Source: Rs1 sp038900335
GTDB lineage: Bacteria; Pseudomonadota; Gammaproteobacteria; Pseudomonadales; Balneatricaceae
Assembly (NCBI GenBank): GCA_038900335.1
Contig: JBBMRB010000025.1
Span: forward strand, 1-49,856
Length of the DNA: 49,856 bases
Reading direction: 5' to 3'
Shown piece after piece: positions 35,831 through 44,050 of the stretch. Under the pieces are notes generated by a model. The model saw only the letters and a program-made list of their open reading frames with translations, was not told where the DNA came from and did not search any database. A program made the translations under genes and the position numbers. Position 1 is the first letter of the stretch; each line of letters opens with the position of its first letter.

Positions 35831-36926
35831 TGCTAAAACCCGTTTTCTTAGGAGAATTATTTACTGAGCTATCGCTAGTTTGTGAATTGCTTTGTTTTTG
35901 CACCCAAGCGCGCTTAACCCAAGCGAGATATTTTTGATCCCAACCACCAATACTTTCTTTTTTATGTTTATCACAATAAAACAGAATAAACTCATCTAAA
36001 TAACTATCGGCAAATTCTTGCGATATATTGTTACGCTCCAATGTTTTATAAAACATTTTTGATGGACGCCAATTCATCGTCATACCCTGCAGCTGTCTAT
36101 TTAAAACTTCCTGCTGCTCAAAAATATTTTGCAGGGCATCATTTGATCTTTTTTTCCAGCCCGTACTGCCACCAAAACTTGGCGCTGGGCCTTTATTCTT
36201 AAGGGTATTACCATTATTAGTGACTGCAGTATTACTGTTTAATATGCTGTTATTTATGGTGCTGTTATGTTCAGCACTGTAATTTGCTGTGTTTTGACTG
36301 ACAGAGTTATTATTTAAAGAGCTGCTAAGAACACTGCTGTTGCTTGAGCTACTCTCATTTAAAGTTGTATTATGTAGAGCAGACGTCGCTGCATCTTGTC
36401 TTCGCGGTAACGGCCTAACTGGCGGCGCTGGCGGCACATCATAAACAGGTAATACTTGCATACTTTCATTGAGTTGTTCAAGGTCTGTACTATTATCAGC
36501 ATAAGAGCGCGATTGCTGATCACTACGCTGCTCTCGCTCATTGTGCTCAGTAGCGCTATCACGCCATTGCTTGTCTTGCTCGTAACGAGTACCAGTGTTG
36601 TTAATGGCATCCGTTGTGCCGCGCTCATCACTAGAGCTCTGTTTAACAGCTAACTTATTAATATACACATCACCTTGATGATACTCTATTGCAAACAATT
36701 GCTGCTCAGCCAGTGATTGTGATAACACTTGCAGTTCATCGCTCTGCCAAAAATCAGTGACAGACAACCATTTTTTTAACCCTATGACTACTTGCTCGCC
36801 CTCTTGGTTATCAAGCCAAGACTCACGAAATAATTGATAACAAATACCATAAAGTAAAGAAACTTCAACGCCATAGCGCTTAGCAAGAGATGGATAGATG
36901 AACAGCGGCGTTTCCGGAAAACTCAT
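35748..36926 (-). CDS. DnaT-like primosomal protein
   Basis: Probable replication-restart or helicase-loading factor of 392 residues. The N-terminal 90 residues (SFPETPLFIYPSLAKRYGVE onward) look like a winged-helix replisome-organiser domain. Residues about 95-275 are a low-complexity linker rich in Asn, Ser and Thr. The C-terminal region (about 285-350: MNWRPSKMFYKTLERNNI, FADSYLDEFILFYC, WDQKYLAWVKRAWV) matches the DnaT single-strand-binding domain pattern of spaced aromatics. The frame opens at a TTG (36965), but the ATG at 36926 with GAGG 5 nt upstream is preferred. It overlaps the lambda-P-like gene by 83 bp. Confidence 0.7.
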   Translation of the reverse strand: MSFPETPLFIYPSLAKRYGVEVSLLYGICYQLFRESWLDNQEGEQVVIGLKKWLSVTDFWQSDELQVLSQSLAEQQLFAIEYHQGDVYINKLAVKQSSSDERGTTDAINNTGTRYEQDKQWRDSATEHNEREQRSDQQSRSYADNSTDLEQLNESMQVLPVYDVPPAPPVRPLPRRQDAATSALHNTTLNESSSSNSSVLSSSLNNNSVSQNTANYSAEHNSTINNSILNSNTAVTNNGNTLKNKGPAPSFGGSTGWKKRSNDALQNIFEQQEVLNRQLQGMTMNWRPSKMFYKTLERNNISQEFADSYLDEFILFYCDKHKKESIGGWDQKYLAWVKRAWVQKQSNSQTSDSSVNNSPKKTGFSNENSQRDTREKRKRITAAIMDIHDTNW

Positions 36927-37294
36927 GGAACCTCGATTTTTAACAATGAATGCGTAGAGTGACAACCTGATTTTTAATCAGAAAACTCTCTATTAGCGAT
37001 TTTAAAACAGTGACTTTTGATCTTAACAGTATTAATAATGAGCCTAGCCATTTAATATATTAACACTCATTAGTGACGATAGCGGTATAATAATGACCAG
37101 CTTACCGACATCTAAAAACAGCCCTATAAGCTGGCATCATTAAAACACAATACAACGAGCCTAATGAGCGTGACGCACTATAAGATAAAACATTTCGAAC
37201 TGGCTATTTTACACTTAAACTAGGTGGTTTTACTACTGCTAGCATCACTATTTCGCAAAGCGAAATCAAGACAACAGGCAAAATATTTAACATC
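36927..37294. other. Divergent intergenic, DnaT-like / PqiA-like
   Basis: About 370 bp with no gene. It contains a perfect inverted repeat ATTTCGC-AAA-GCGAAAT at 37250-37266, 28 bp before the PqiA-like start codon, which could be an operator or a leader hairpin for that gene. Nothing else was recognised. Confidence 0.5.
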
Positions 37295-37777
37295 ATGAAA
37301 AGCTTACAAAAACGTCATTTAATTGAAATTATGCTATTAAGAATACTGTTACTAACAGCCTTTATTCTACTCATTTCAGGGGTGATAACTCCCGTGATGA
37401 CCATTACTAAACTGGTCTTTATGGAAAATAGTTTCTCTATTCTCTCTGGTTTGAGGGACTTGTTTATTCAGCAACATTACATGTTATTTTTATTAATTCT
37501 GATCTTAAGTATTATTCTGCCCTTCATTAAAATTTTATTACTCGCCTGGGCACTACAAGTAAAAAATAATGAAGGCAAACTGAAGAAGCTAATCGAAATG
37601 ATACACCACTATGGCCGCTGGGCCATGTTAGATGTACTAGTTGTAGCACTATTACTGGTCGCTGTGAAGCTTGGAGCAATAGCCAGTGTGGAGATACATT
37701 TAGGGCTGTATTTCTTTGCAGCGGCTGTACTTATTACAATGTGGGTAACACATCGCACCTTAAAAATAGTCCAGTAA
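37295..37777 (+). CDS. PqiA-family inner-membrane protein (single domain)
   Basis: A 160-residue membrane protein resembling one half of paraquat-inducible protein A, a family linked to envelope lipid transport systems. Four hydrophobic helices are visible, at about 13-33, 60-85, 106-126 and 134-150. Family marks include RILLLTAFILLISGVITPVMTI and the stretch YGRWAMLDVLVVALLLVAVKLG, where PqiA proteins carry the W-x-M-x-D-V motif. The cysteine-rich zinc ribbons of full PqiA are missing. It stands alone with no pqiB/mlaD-like neighbour, so its partner is unknown. Its start (ATG 37295) has a poor ribosome-binding site. Confidence 0.8.
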   Translation: MKSLQKRHLIEIMLLRILLLTAFILLISGVITPVMTITKLVFMENSFSILSGLRDLFIQQHYMLFLLILILSIILPFIKILLLAWALQVKNNEGKLKKLIEMIHHYGRWAMLDVLVVALLLVAVKLGAIASVEIHLGLYFFAAAVLITMWVTHRTLKIVQ

Positions 37778-37861
37778 TCTTTGATACTGGCCGCCAGCCC
37801 TTTTTTATAAAATTATTTACGATAGCCTATTAGCGTTAAGGGCAACAAAAGCCGAGCAAGG

Positions 37862-38767
37862 CTACGCCTTGCTCTTTCTGATACGTCTTAATATATCGGT
37901 GATAACAGCCAAATAAATGCCAAAAAATATTAGCGCCACCCCACCTAGATGAAACAGGTGTAACCTTTCATTCAAAAAGATACTCGCTAAAATAGTACCA
38001 AATACAGGCATTAAATGAATAAACAAACTGGCCTTAGCAGGACCTACCTGAGCAACCCCTTTGTTCCAAAACAAGTAAGATAACAGCGAGGGAAACACAG
38101 CAAGATAAAGTACAGATATCACAATATCCTGATCAACATTAATGGCAGTTACTTTGCCTTGACCAAGTTCCATCAAGGTAAACGGCAGTATAAACAAACT
38201 ACCAACCAGCATATTTGCTGATAAGAAACTTAATCCTGTAATCTCAGCAGGCTTATAACGCAGCAATACAGTGTAGATAGTCCAACTCAACACCCCACAC
38301 AATATCCATAAATCACCTCGGTTTAAGTGCAAGTCAAACAGGGCAGCCAAATTGCCTTCACTAATAATGACTAACACCCCAATGCATGATGAGCACACAC
38401 CTATTAACTGTTTTGTCGATAAAAAATCCCGATAAAAGACAGCCCCTAGTATTAACACTAAAATAGGAATAGCGGATTGCAACAGTGCCGCATTCGTTGC
38501 TGTTGTCGTTTGCACGCCTAAATAAATAAAACTGTTGAACATAGCAACGCCAAACAGCGACAGTACACAGACGACTTTCCAGTGTTTAAGTATTTGCTTT
38601 CTCTCTTTAATTAACGATTGATAAGCAAAAGGTAGCAGGATCAAAAAGGCTAAACCCCAGCGCAAGCTCGCCATAGTAAACGGCGGCAAAATATCAACCA
38701 GGGAGCGCGCTAACACAAAGTTACCCGCCCAAAACAGCACCGTAAGCACCAACAACAAATATGCCAT
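37862..38767 (-). CDS. EamA/DMT-superfamily transporter
   Basis: Ten-helix inner-membrane transporter of the drug/metabolite superfamily, made of two EamA repeats. Repeat 1 starts AYLLLVLTVLFWAGNFVLARSL and contains ALLQSAIPILVLILGAVFY. Repeat 2 starts near residue 150 (GDLWILCGVLSWTIYTVLLR) and ends with AKASLFIHLMPVFGTILASIFLNE and a basic tail. The ATG at 38767 was chosen over a TTG four codons upstream, giving 301 residues. The substrate cannot be told. It lies downstream of a fumarase terminator, so it is transcribed separately. Confidence 0.9.
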   Translation of the reverse strand: MAYLLLVLTVLFWAGNFVLARSLVDILPPFTMASLRWGLAFLILLPFAYQSLIKERKQILKHWKVVCVLSLFGVAMFNSFIYLGVQTTTATNAALLQSAIPILVLILGAVFYRDFLSTKQLIGVCSSCIGVLVIISEGNLAALFDLHLNRGDLWILCGVLSWTIYTVLLRYKPAEITGLSFLSANMLVGSLFILPFTLMELGQGKVTAINVDQDIVISVLYLAVFPSLLSYLFWNKGVAQVGPAKASLFIHLMPVFGTILASIFLNERLHLFHLGGVALIFFGIYLAVITDILRRIRKSKA

Positions 38768-38834
38768 AAACCCACCCAAACATCTGTATAACGAACAATT
38801 TTACTGTTCTTATTTACTAAAATCGTTAAACAAC

Positions 38835-38857
38835 AAAAGGGGCACAAAGCCCCTTTT
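38835..38857 (-). terminator. Terminator after fumarase
   Basis: 9-bp perfect stem AAAAGGGGC/GCCCCTTTT (38835-38843 and 38849-38857) with a 5-nt loop, 38 bp past the fumarase stop. On the minus strand it continues into GTTGTTT. Confidence 0.85.
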
Positions 38858-38894
38858 ATCAACTAGATTCACTGAAAAATAGTGACCTAAATGA

Positions 38895-40403
38895 CTACCC
38901 TACATTTTGAGCAATAATTTTTTGCCACATTTCAGGGCCTGTAGTATGCACAGACTCGCCATTAACATCAACTGCAACAGTCACCGGCATATCTTTGACT
39001 TCAAACTCATAGATAGCCTCCATACCCATTTCCTCAAACGCTAATACTTTAGAGCCAACAATTGCTTTAGACACAAGATAAGCCGCACCGCCGACAGCCA
39101 TCAAGTACACGGCTTTATTATCTTTAATTGCTTCAATAGCAATAGGGCCACGTTCAGATTTACCAATCATCCCCAGCAAACCGGTGCTCTCTAGAATTTG
39201 ACGTGTAAATTTATCCATACGTGTCGCAGTAGTCGGACCTGCAGGACCTACAACTTCACCCGCGACAGGATCAACAGGACCTACGTAATAAATAAAACGC
39301 CCTTTTAGATCAACAGGTAACTCTTCACCTCTATCTAACATTTCGATCATGCGCTTGTGCGCGGCATCACGACCTGTCAGCATTTTACCGTTTAATAATA
39401 CCGTTTCGCCCACTTTCCAGTCTTTAACATCTTCTGGGGTAATTTCATCTAAATTGACACGACGCGTACTATCACCTACTTCAAAACTCACTTCAGGCCA
39501 ATCATCTAAGTTTGGCGGCGTTAATTGCGCTGGGCCGCTGCCATCTAGCACAAAATGAGTGTGACGCGTTGCCGCACAGTTTGGAATCATACAAACAGGT
39601 AGTGAGGCCGCATGGGTTGGGTAATCCATAATTTTAACATCTAAAATTGTGGTCAAACCGCCTAGCCCCTGTGCGCCAATACCTAATTTATTAACCGCAT
39701 CCATGATTTCAAGGCGTAGCTCTTCAGTCCTATTTTGCGGACCTCTCTCACGCAACTCATGAATATCAATTGAACCCATTAAAGACTCTTTCGCCATAAC
39801 AGCTGCTTTCTCAGCAGTACCGCCAATACCTATCCCCAACATTCCAGGTGGGCACCAACCTGCCCCCATAGTCGGGATAGTTTTAACCACCCAATCCACA
39901 ATGCTATCTGATGGGTTTAACATCACCATTTTAGATTTGTTCTCAGAGCCACCACCTTTTGCAGCCACTTGAATATCGACCGTATCACCCTCTACTATTT
40001 CATAGTGAATAACGGCTGGTGTATTATCTTTAGTGTTTGTTCTAGCGCCTGCTGGGTCAGCTAGAATAGATGCACGCAATACATTATCTGGATGTAAATA
40101 CGCTCTACTCACACCTTCGTTAATCATGTCAGTTAATGACATATCGGCATCCCAAGTTACGTTCATACCCACTTTAACGAAAACAGTAACAATACCGGTA
40201 TCTTGACATATAGGGCGACGCCCTTGTGCACACATTCTTGAGTTAATCAGCATTTGCGCCATGGCATCACGCGCCGCTGGGTTTTCCTCTTTTAAATAGG
40301 CTTCATGTAAAGATTTGATAAAATCTAACGGATGGTAATAAGAAATAAATTGCAGTGCATCAGCAACACTACTAATCACATCATCTTGACGGATTACAGA
40401 CAT
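38895..40403 (-). CDS. Fumarate hydratase, class I
   Basis: Iron-sulfur fumarase of the citric acid cycle, converting fumarate to malate. The 502 residues cover the fused alpha/beta class I form (FumA/FumB type). Three cysteines expected to bind the oxygen-sensitive [4Fe-4S] cluster are seen in RPICQDTG, GAGWCPPGM and IPNCAATRH. GGGSENKSKM and GPTTATRMDKFT are further class I marks. It is a single gene with its own terminator. Two GCGAT-type dyads (40438-40453 and 40524-40538) lie upstream of the ATG at 40403 and could be regulatory. No class II fumC is in the window. Confidence 0.96.
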   Translation of the reverse strand: MSVIRQDDVISSVADALQFISYYHPLDFIKSLHEAYLKEENPAARDAMAQMLINSRMCAQGRRPICQDTGIVTVFVKVGMNVTWDADMSLTDMINEGVSRAYLHPDNVLRASILADPAGARTNTKDNTPAVIHYEIVEGDTVDIQVAAKGGGSENKSKMVMLNPSDSIVDWVVKTIPTMGAGWCPPGMLGIGIGGTAEKAAVMAKESLMGSIDIHELRERGPQNRTEELRLEIMDAVNKLGIGAQGLGGLTTILDVKIMDYPTHAASLPVCMIPNCAATRHTHFVLDGSGPAQLTPPNLDDWPEVSFEVGDSTRRVNLDEITPEDVKDWKVGETVLLNGKMLTGRDAAHKRMIEMLDRGEELPVDLKGRFIYYVGPVDPVAGEVVGPAGPTTATRMDKFTRQILESTGLLGMIGKSERGPIAIEAIKDNKAVYLMAVGGAAYLVSKAIVGSKVLAFEEMGMEAIYEFEVKDMPVTVAVDVNGESVHTTGPEMWQKIIAQNVG

Positions 40404-40715
40404 AACAGGGCTCCATTACAGGTTCTTACTTATGAATATCGCTATATTGCGATTTAGTCTTTTTACGCCATACAAGGGCATAAACTACTTAATAAACAGT
40501 TGCTGCAAGTATACACAAGTTATGCGATAGCTTATCGCTGATATTATTATATAAGTATAAAAAACCAGAATTAGTTGTAAAAAGAATGATTTTATAAAGC
40601 CACATTGCTACAATTTTAGTAGCACTAAAATAATTAGATACTAGATCCAACACAACCGTTGATACTTACCCACTTCAGTGATAATAATGTGAGCAATAAA
40701 TTTACCAAACTACCA
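40404..40715. other. Divergent intergenic, fumarase / HxlR regulator
   Basis: AT-rich region holding two dyads: ATCGC-N6-GCGAT (40438-40453) and GCGATA-GCT-TATCGC (40524-40538). They share the GCGAT core and may be sites for one regulator. No ORF or RNA was recognised. Confidence 0.45.
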
Positions 40716-41090
40716 ATGCCCGGCACCAAGGTTCGAGGTTCGAAAACGGGCAAACCGATTATGGCCTTACTCGATTTACTAGGGCGCACTTGGTCGTTAG
40801 GTATCATCTGGCACCTCAATACAGCCCCCGCTACCTTTCGTGAACTACAAGATCGCTGTGAGCAAATATCACCGAGCTTATTAAATACTCGGCTTAAAGA
40901 GTTAAAATCATTGTCGATCATCACCACCAATGAGCAGGGCTATACTTTAACCGAACAGGGCCGGCATTTATTCGACATTATCTCCCCGCTTGGGCAGTGG
41001 TCAAAGTCTTGGGCACAACAAATAATTAACACCGAACACAACAAAACAATTGATAAAACAATCAAGAACACCATGGATAGCAAGCAATGA
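40716..41090 (+). CDS. HxlR-family transcriptional regulator
   Basis: Winged-helix DNA-binding protein of the HxlR (MarR-like) family. The domain covers nearly all of it: IMALLDLLGRTWSLGIIWHL, FRELQDRCEQISPSLLNTRLKELKSL (recognition helix) and the wing GYTLTEQGRHLFDII. The N-terminal cysteine used by redox-sensing members is missing, so a thiol switch is unlikely. The start is uncertain: the frame is open from a TTG at 40659, a GTG at 40689 is possible, and the ATG at 40716 gives a typical 124-residue length. None has a clear ribosome-binding site. Its stop overlaps the nudC ATG (ATGA), so the two are coupled. Confidence 0.85.
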   Translation: MPGTKVRGSKTGKPIMALLDLLGRTWSLGIIWHLNTAPATFRELQDRCEQISPSLLNTRLKELKSLSIITTNEQGYTLTEQGRHLFDIISPLGQWSKSWAQQIINTEHNKTIDKTIKNTMDSKQ

Positions 41091-42040
41091 GCCCATTAAT
41101 GTACTGCGCAACACCTTTAGATAGATGTTCCAATGAAAGGAAAAACAAACATTGGCTAAAACAGCAATTTAATAATGAAAGCACGCTGTTCTGCCTAATG
41201 TATGAGGGCAAGAATTTATTTAGCCAAGGTGATAGCCACCAGCCTATTTTTGTCAGTGCCCAGCAACTGCCTGCATTTAGTTTAAACAGCTGTATTTTTT
41301 TAGGTAGAGAAGAGCAGCGTGCTATTTTCACCATTAATTGCGCTAAATTTAGTGATGATGATGTTGCAGCTATTAGCAAGCTAGGCCAATGGCTATCACT
41401 AAGGGATGCAATAACCACCTACAACCCCCAGCAAGCGGCAACTCTGGCGTTAGCCAAAGCACTTATTCACTGGCACAGTGTTAATTTGTATTGCAGTAAA
41501 TGCGGTAGTCACTCGCAATCGGTTGATGCAGGCCACGCCAGAAAATGCACCAACAACCAATGTCGCAACATAAGCTTTCCACGCACTGACCCAGCCGTTA
41601 TTATGCTGGTAGAAAAAATGTTCGATGATGGTGTAGCAAGGTGCTTACTCGCCAGGCAAGAAAGCTGGCCTAAAGGTATGTTTTCAACATTGGCAGGCTT
41701 TGTTGACCCTGGTGAAACCATTGAACAAACCGTGATTAGAGAGGTACTGGAAGAAAGTAATATCCAGGTCATCAACCCGCAATACATTAGATCACAACCC
41801 TGGCCATTTCCAGCCTCTGTGATGTTAGGCTTTACCGCGACAGCGATTAATGAAGACATCGATATTAGCCAAGATGATTTACATGATGCCCAGTGGTTTT
41901 CACGTGATGATTTAGCAAACTTTGCCACTAAAGAAGAAATTTTAGCTGAAGATTATGCCGGCTATAGAATCAGCAGCGCGGACTCTATTTCCAGTTATTT
42001 GATTACAGCATGGAAGAATAGAGAAATTGGCCAATGCTAA
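41087..42040 (+). CDS. nudC: NADH pyrophosphatase / RNA deNADding enzyme NudC
   Basis: Nudix hydrolase that cleaves NADH and NAD caps on RNA. The 317 residues have a poorly conserved N-terminal domain. A zinc ribbon follows (CSKCG...KCTNNQC, about 132-158), then PRTDPAVIML and the Nudix box GFVDPGETIEQTVIREVLEE. The NudC-specific SQPWPFPASVMLGF is present. The usual Gly after the last EE-x of the Nudix box is Asn here (EESNI). It is translationally coupled to the HxlR regulator upstream, and an EamA transporter follows 27 bp downstream. Confidence 0.95.
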   Translation: MSPLMYCATPLDRCSNERKNKHWLKQQFNNESTLFCLMYEGKNLFSQGDSHQPIFVSAQQLPAFSLNSCIFLGREEQRAIFTINCAKFSDDDVAAISKLGQWLSLRDAITTYNPQQAATLALAKALIHWHSVNLYCSKCGSHSQSVDAGHARKCTNNQCRNISFPRTDPAVIMLVEKMFDDGVARCLLARQESWPKGMFSTLAGFVDPGETIEQTVIREVLEESNIQVINPQYIRSQPWPFPASVMLGFTATAINEDIDISQDDLHDAQWFSRDDLANFATKEEILAEDYAGYRISSADSISSYLITAWKNREIGQC

Positions 42041-42067
42041 TGAGCATAGCGACTACAAGGACATGAT

Positions 42068-42988
42068 ATGCAACAAAGTTTTAATATGGGCAAAATAGAG
42101 TGGCTGATGCTACTAACATTATCACTACTGTGGGGCTCATCATTTATCAACATCAAAATATCGCTGGTTGAAATCCCACCCATCACCTTGGTTTTTTTGC
42201 GCCTGTGTATCGCCTTTTCTGCGTTGTTATTATGGTGCTTACTGCGTCAAAAAAAGCTGGGCTTAAGCTATAAGAACCATCTGATTATTATGCTCGGTGG
42301 CCTGTTATCGTGTGCCATACCTTTTTCACTGTTTAGTTGGGGCCAGCAGTATGTACCCACTAGTATTGGTGCTATTTTTAATGGCTGCGTGCCCTTTTTT
42401 ACTGCTTTTTTAGTACATTTTTGGATAGGCGGCTCCGAGCGAATGTCTTGGCGCAAAGCGATCGGCTTACTGGTCGGTTTACTCGGTATCATCGTTATTA
42501 TTGGCTTTAATAACCTAACGGCATTAGAGCCGACTAACATCGGTCAGCTCGCCATGATATTGGCATGTTTTTTCTATGCTTTTAGTAGTATTTATTTCCA
42601 AAAATTTATCCCCAATACTTTAGATAAAACCGTTGTCACGACTTTTACACTGTTTTGGGGAGCGCTGTGCATCTCTTTTGTCAGCCTAAGCTTAGATGGC
42701 TTACCAAGCTTGAATTACAGTGCAAATGTTTGGTTATCACTGAGCTTATTATCGCTATTTTCAACCGCTCTTGCTTACATCATACTCTTTAGATTATTAA
42801 AGCGAGCGGGGCCTAGTAACACCTCACTCAATACTTTTATCATTCCAGTGGTTGGCATTATTATCGGCATCACCTTTTTAGGTGAGCAATTGCGAATGCA
42901 GGATATTATTGGTGTCGTGTTAATTTTTACAGGTGTCGCTATTATCCAAAACATTAGCAAACTTATTATGCGTTTAGCCAAACAATAG
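42068..42988 (+). CDS. EamA/DMT-superfamily transporter
   Basis: Ten-helix transporter of the drug/metabolite superfamily, 306 residues, with two EamA repeats. It begins MGKIEWLMLLTLSLLWGSSFINIKISL, where LWGSSF is a common repeat-1 mark. The second repeat begins near 155 (NIGQLAMILACFFYAFSSIYFQK) and ends GPSNTSLNTFIIPVVGIIIG. The ATG at 42068 has AAGGA 6 nt upstream. It is only 27 bp behind nudC and so probably part of an HxlR-nudC-eamA operon. It is a distant paralogue of the transporter at 37862. The substrate is unknown. Confidence 0.9.
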   Translation: MQQSFNMGKIEWLMLLTLSLLWGSSFINIKISLVEIPPITLVFLRLCIAFSALLLWCLLRQKKLGLSYKNHLIIMLGGLLSCAIPFSLFSWGQQYVPTSIGAIFNGCVPFFTAFLVHFWIGGSERMSWRKAIGLLVGLLGIIVIIGFNNLTALEPTNIGQLAMILACFFYAFSSIYFQKFIPNTLDKTVVTTFTLFWGALCISFVSLSLDGLPSLNYSANVWLSLSLLSLFSTALAYIILFRLLKRAGPSNTSLNTFIIPVVGIIIGITFLGEQLRMQDIIGVVLIFTGVAIIQNISKLIMRLAKQ

Positions 42989-43092
42989 CGCATAAACTGC
43001 CACTAAAAACTCAAGCGCACTGCAATATAGAGCGCTTAAACACGCTCAAAGTGTTATTCATGTTGAGCGTACTAGCGATAGCTTAGGTTTTG

Positions 43093-43758
43093 CTATCGAG
43101 AAACTGGCTCGTTTATATTAGTAATTTTGTTTTGAGCATCAAACTCAACGTGTAAATTACCGATGTGCATTAAGTTATCAATATACACTTTGCCATTGGC
43201 GATAAAGGCCTCATAAAGCACACCTCTATCATTTGCCAACACCGATTTTAACTGCTCTTTTTGAGCTGTATTTAAAGCATTAGAGACAAAGTCGTTAATA
43301 CACTCGTACTGGCTTTCTCGCTCTTGAGAGCAACGCAGAAAAGCATTAGTGTTATCAATACGCTGATTCTCTTGTGTACTTAGATTAGCTTTATTGGTCA
43401 TCGCTATTTTGACGTCAACATGCTCGATGATAGACAGTGATGTCAGCGTGGTTGAACGCGCCAAATAATCAGGGTGGGATATGTGCAGTGTTTTCTTTGT
43501 CGGAAAAACACCACTAACCGGCAGTGTAATTAACGACTCCCCCTCTTTTTCTATTTCAAATTCACCCTGCTGATCACTAGTCACATTATTTACGATTGAG
43601 CTATTCAATGTTGCATTAGTAATGGTTGCAGCGCTGATCGGTCGCCCGTTATCGCCATCAATGATTGTTCCACTAATGTGTGAAAAGATATATTTTTCAC
43701 TACAACCTGCAAGCAACAATAGCGATAGCATAGCTAAAAGAAATTTAGATGATTTCAT
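43093..43758 (-). CDS. Lipoprotein with carboxypeptidase-regulatory-like domain
   Basis: A 221-residue predicted lipoprotein, function unknown. The ATG at 43758 gives a signal with lipobox LLAGC (Cys20). The longer frame from a GTG at 43782 would add a non-signal leader. Residues about 25-120 have the beta-sandwich pattern of carboxypeptidase-regulatory-like domains (ISGTIIDGDNGRPISAATI, TSDQQGEFEIEKEG, LHISHPDYLARSTTL). A C-terminal part has two cysteines (FLRCSQERESQYECI) that may pair. The assignment of the middle domain is by pattern only. It stands alone between an operon end and gap. Confidence 0.7.
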   Translation of the reverse strand: MKSSKFLLAMLSLLLLAGCSEKYIFSHISGTIIDGDNGRPISAATITNATLNSSIVNNVTSDQQGEFEIEKEGESLITLPVSGVFPTKKTLHISHPDYLARSTTLTSLSIIEHVDVKIAMTNKANLSTQENQRIDNTNAFLRCSQERESQYECINDFVSNALNTAQKEQLKSVLANDRGVLYEAFIANGKVYIDNLMHIGNLHVEFDAQNKITNINEPVSR

Positions 43759-44050
43759 TGCAATAACTCTCCATGTACTCACTTAAGCCTGATAAAACAC
43801 ATTAAATACTTAGCACTACATCTATTAGGTGATACAGCACGATTATTTAATATTAGCGTATATTAGTAAATACGCGTAATGATACTCGTGAACTTGGCTA
43901 AGATTAACAAACAAAGAAAAAGATAGACTGGTTTAAGCGAGGGCGGGGCTAAATACGGACTTATGATTAGAGTATAAGTCCGTCTATATCTACCAAATAG
44001 AGCCTACAAAAGTAGACACCTATTAAAGTAGCAGTTTACAAATATAGAAC
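43759..44050. other. Intergenic, lipoprotein gene to gap, with hairpin
   Basis: About 290 bp without a gene. A perfect 10-bp inverted repeat ACGGACTTAT/ATAAGTCCGT (43955-43964 and 43974-43983, 9-nt loop) lies 68 bp past the gap stop. It has no U tract on either side, so it is a weak terminator candidate or an RNA-stability hairpin at the gap mRNA end. Confidence 0.5.

Noticed and set aside
35024..36926. Prophage remnant because of the lambda-P-like protein
   Set aside because: No integrase, structural, lysis or repressor genes or attachment sites nearby; neighbours are core dnaX, ybaB and recR.
43955..43983. Strong terminator after gap
   Set aside because: The 10-bp stem is perfect, but no U tract follows in either direction; kept only as a hairpin in the intergenic entry.
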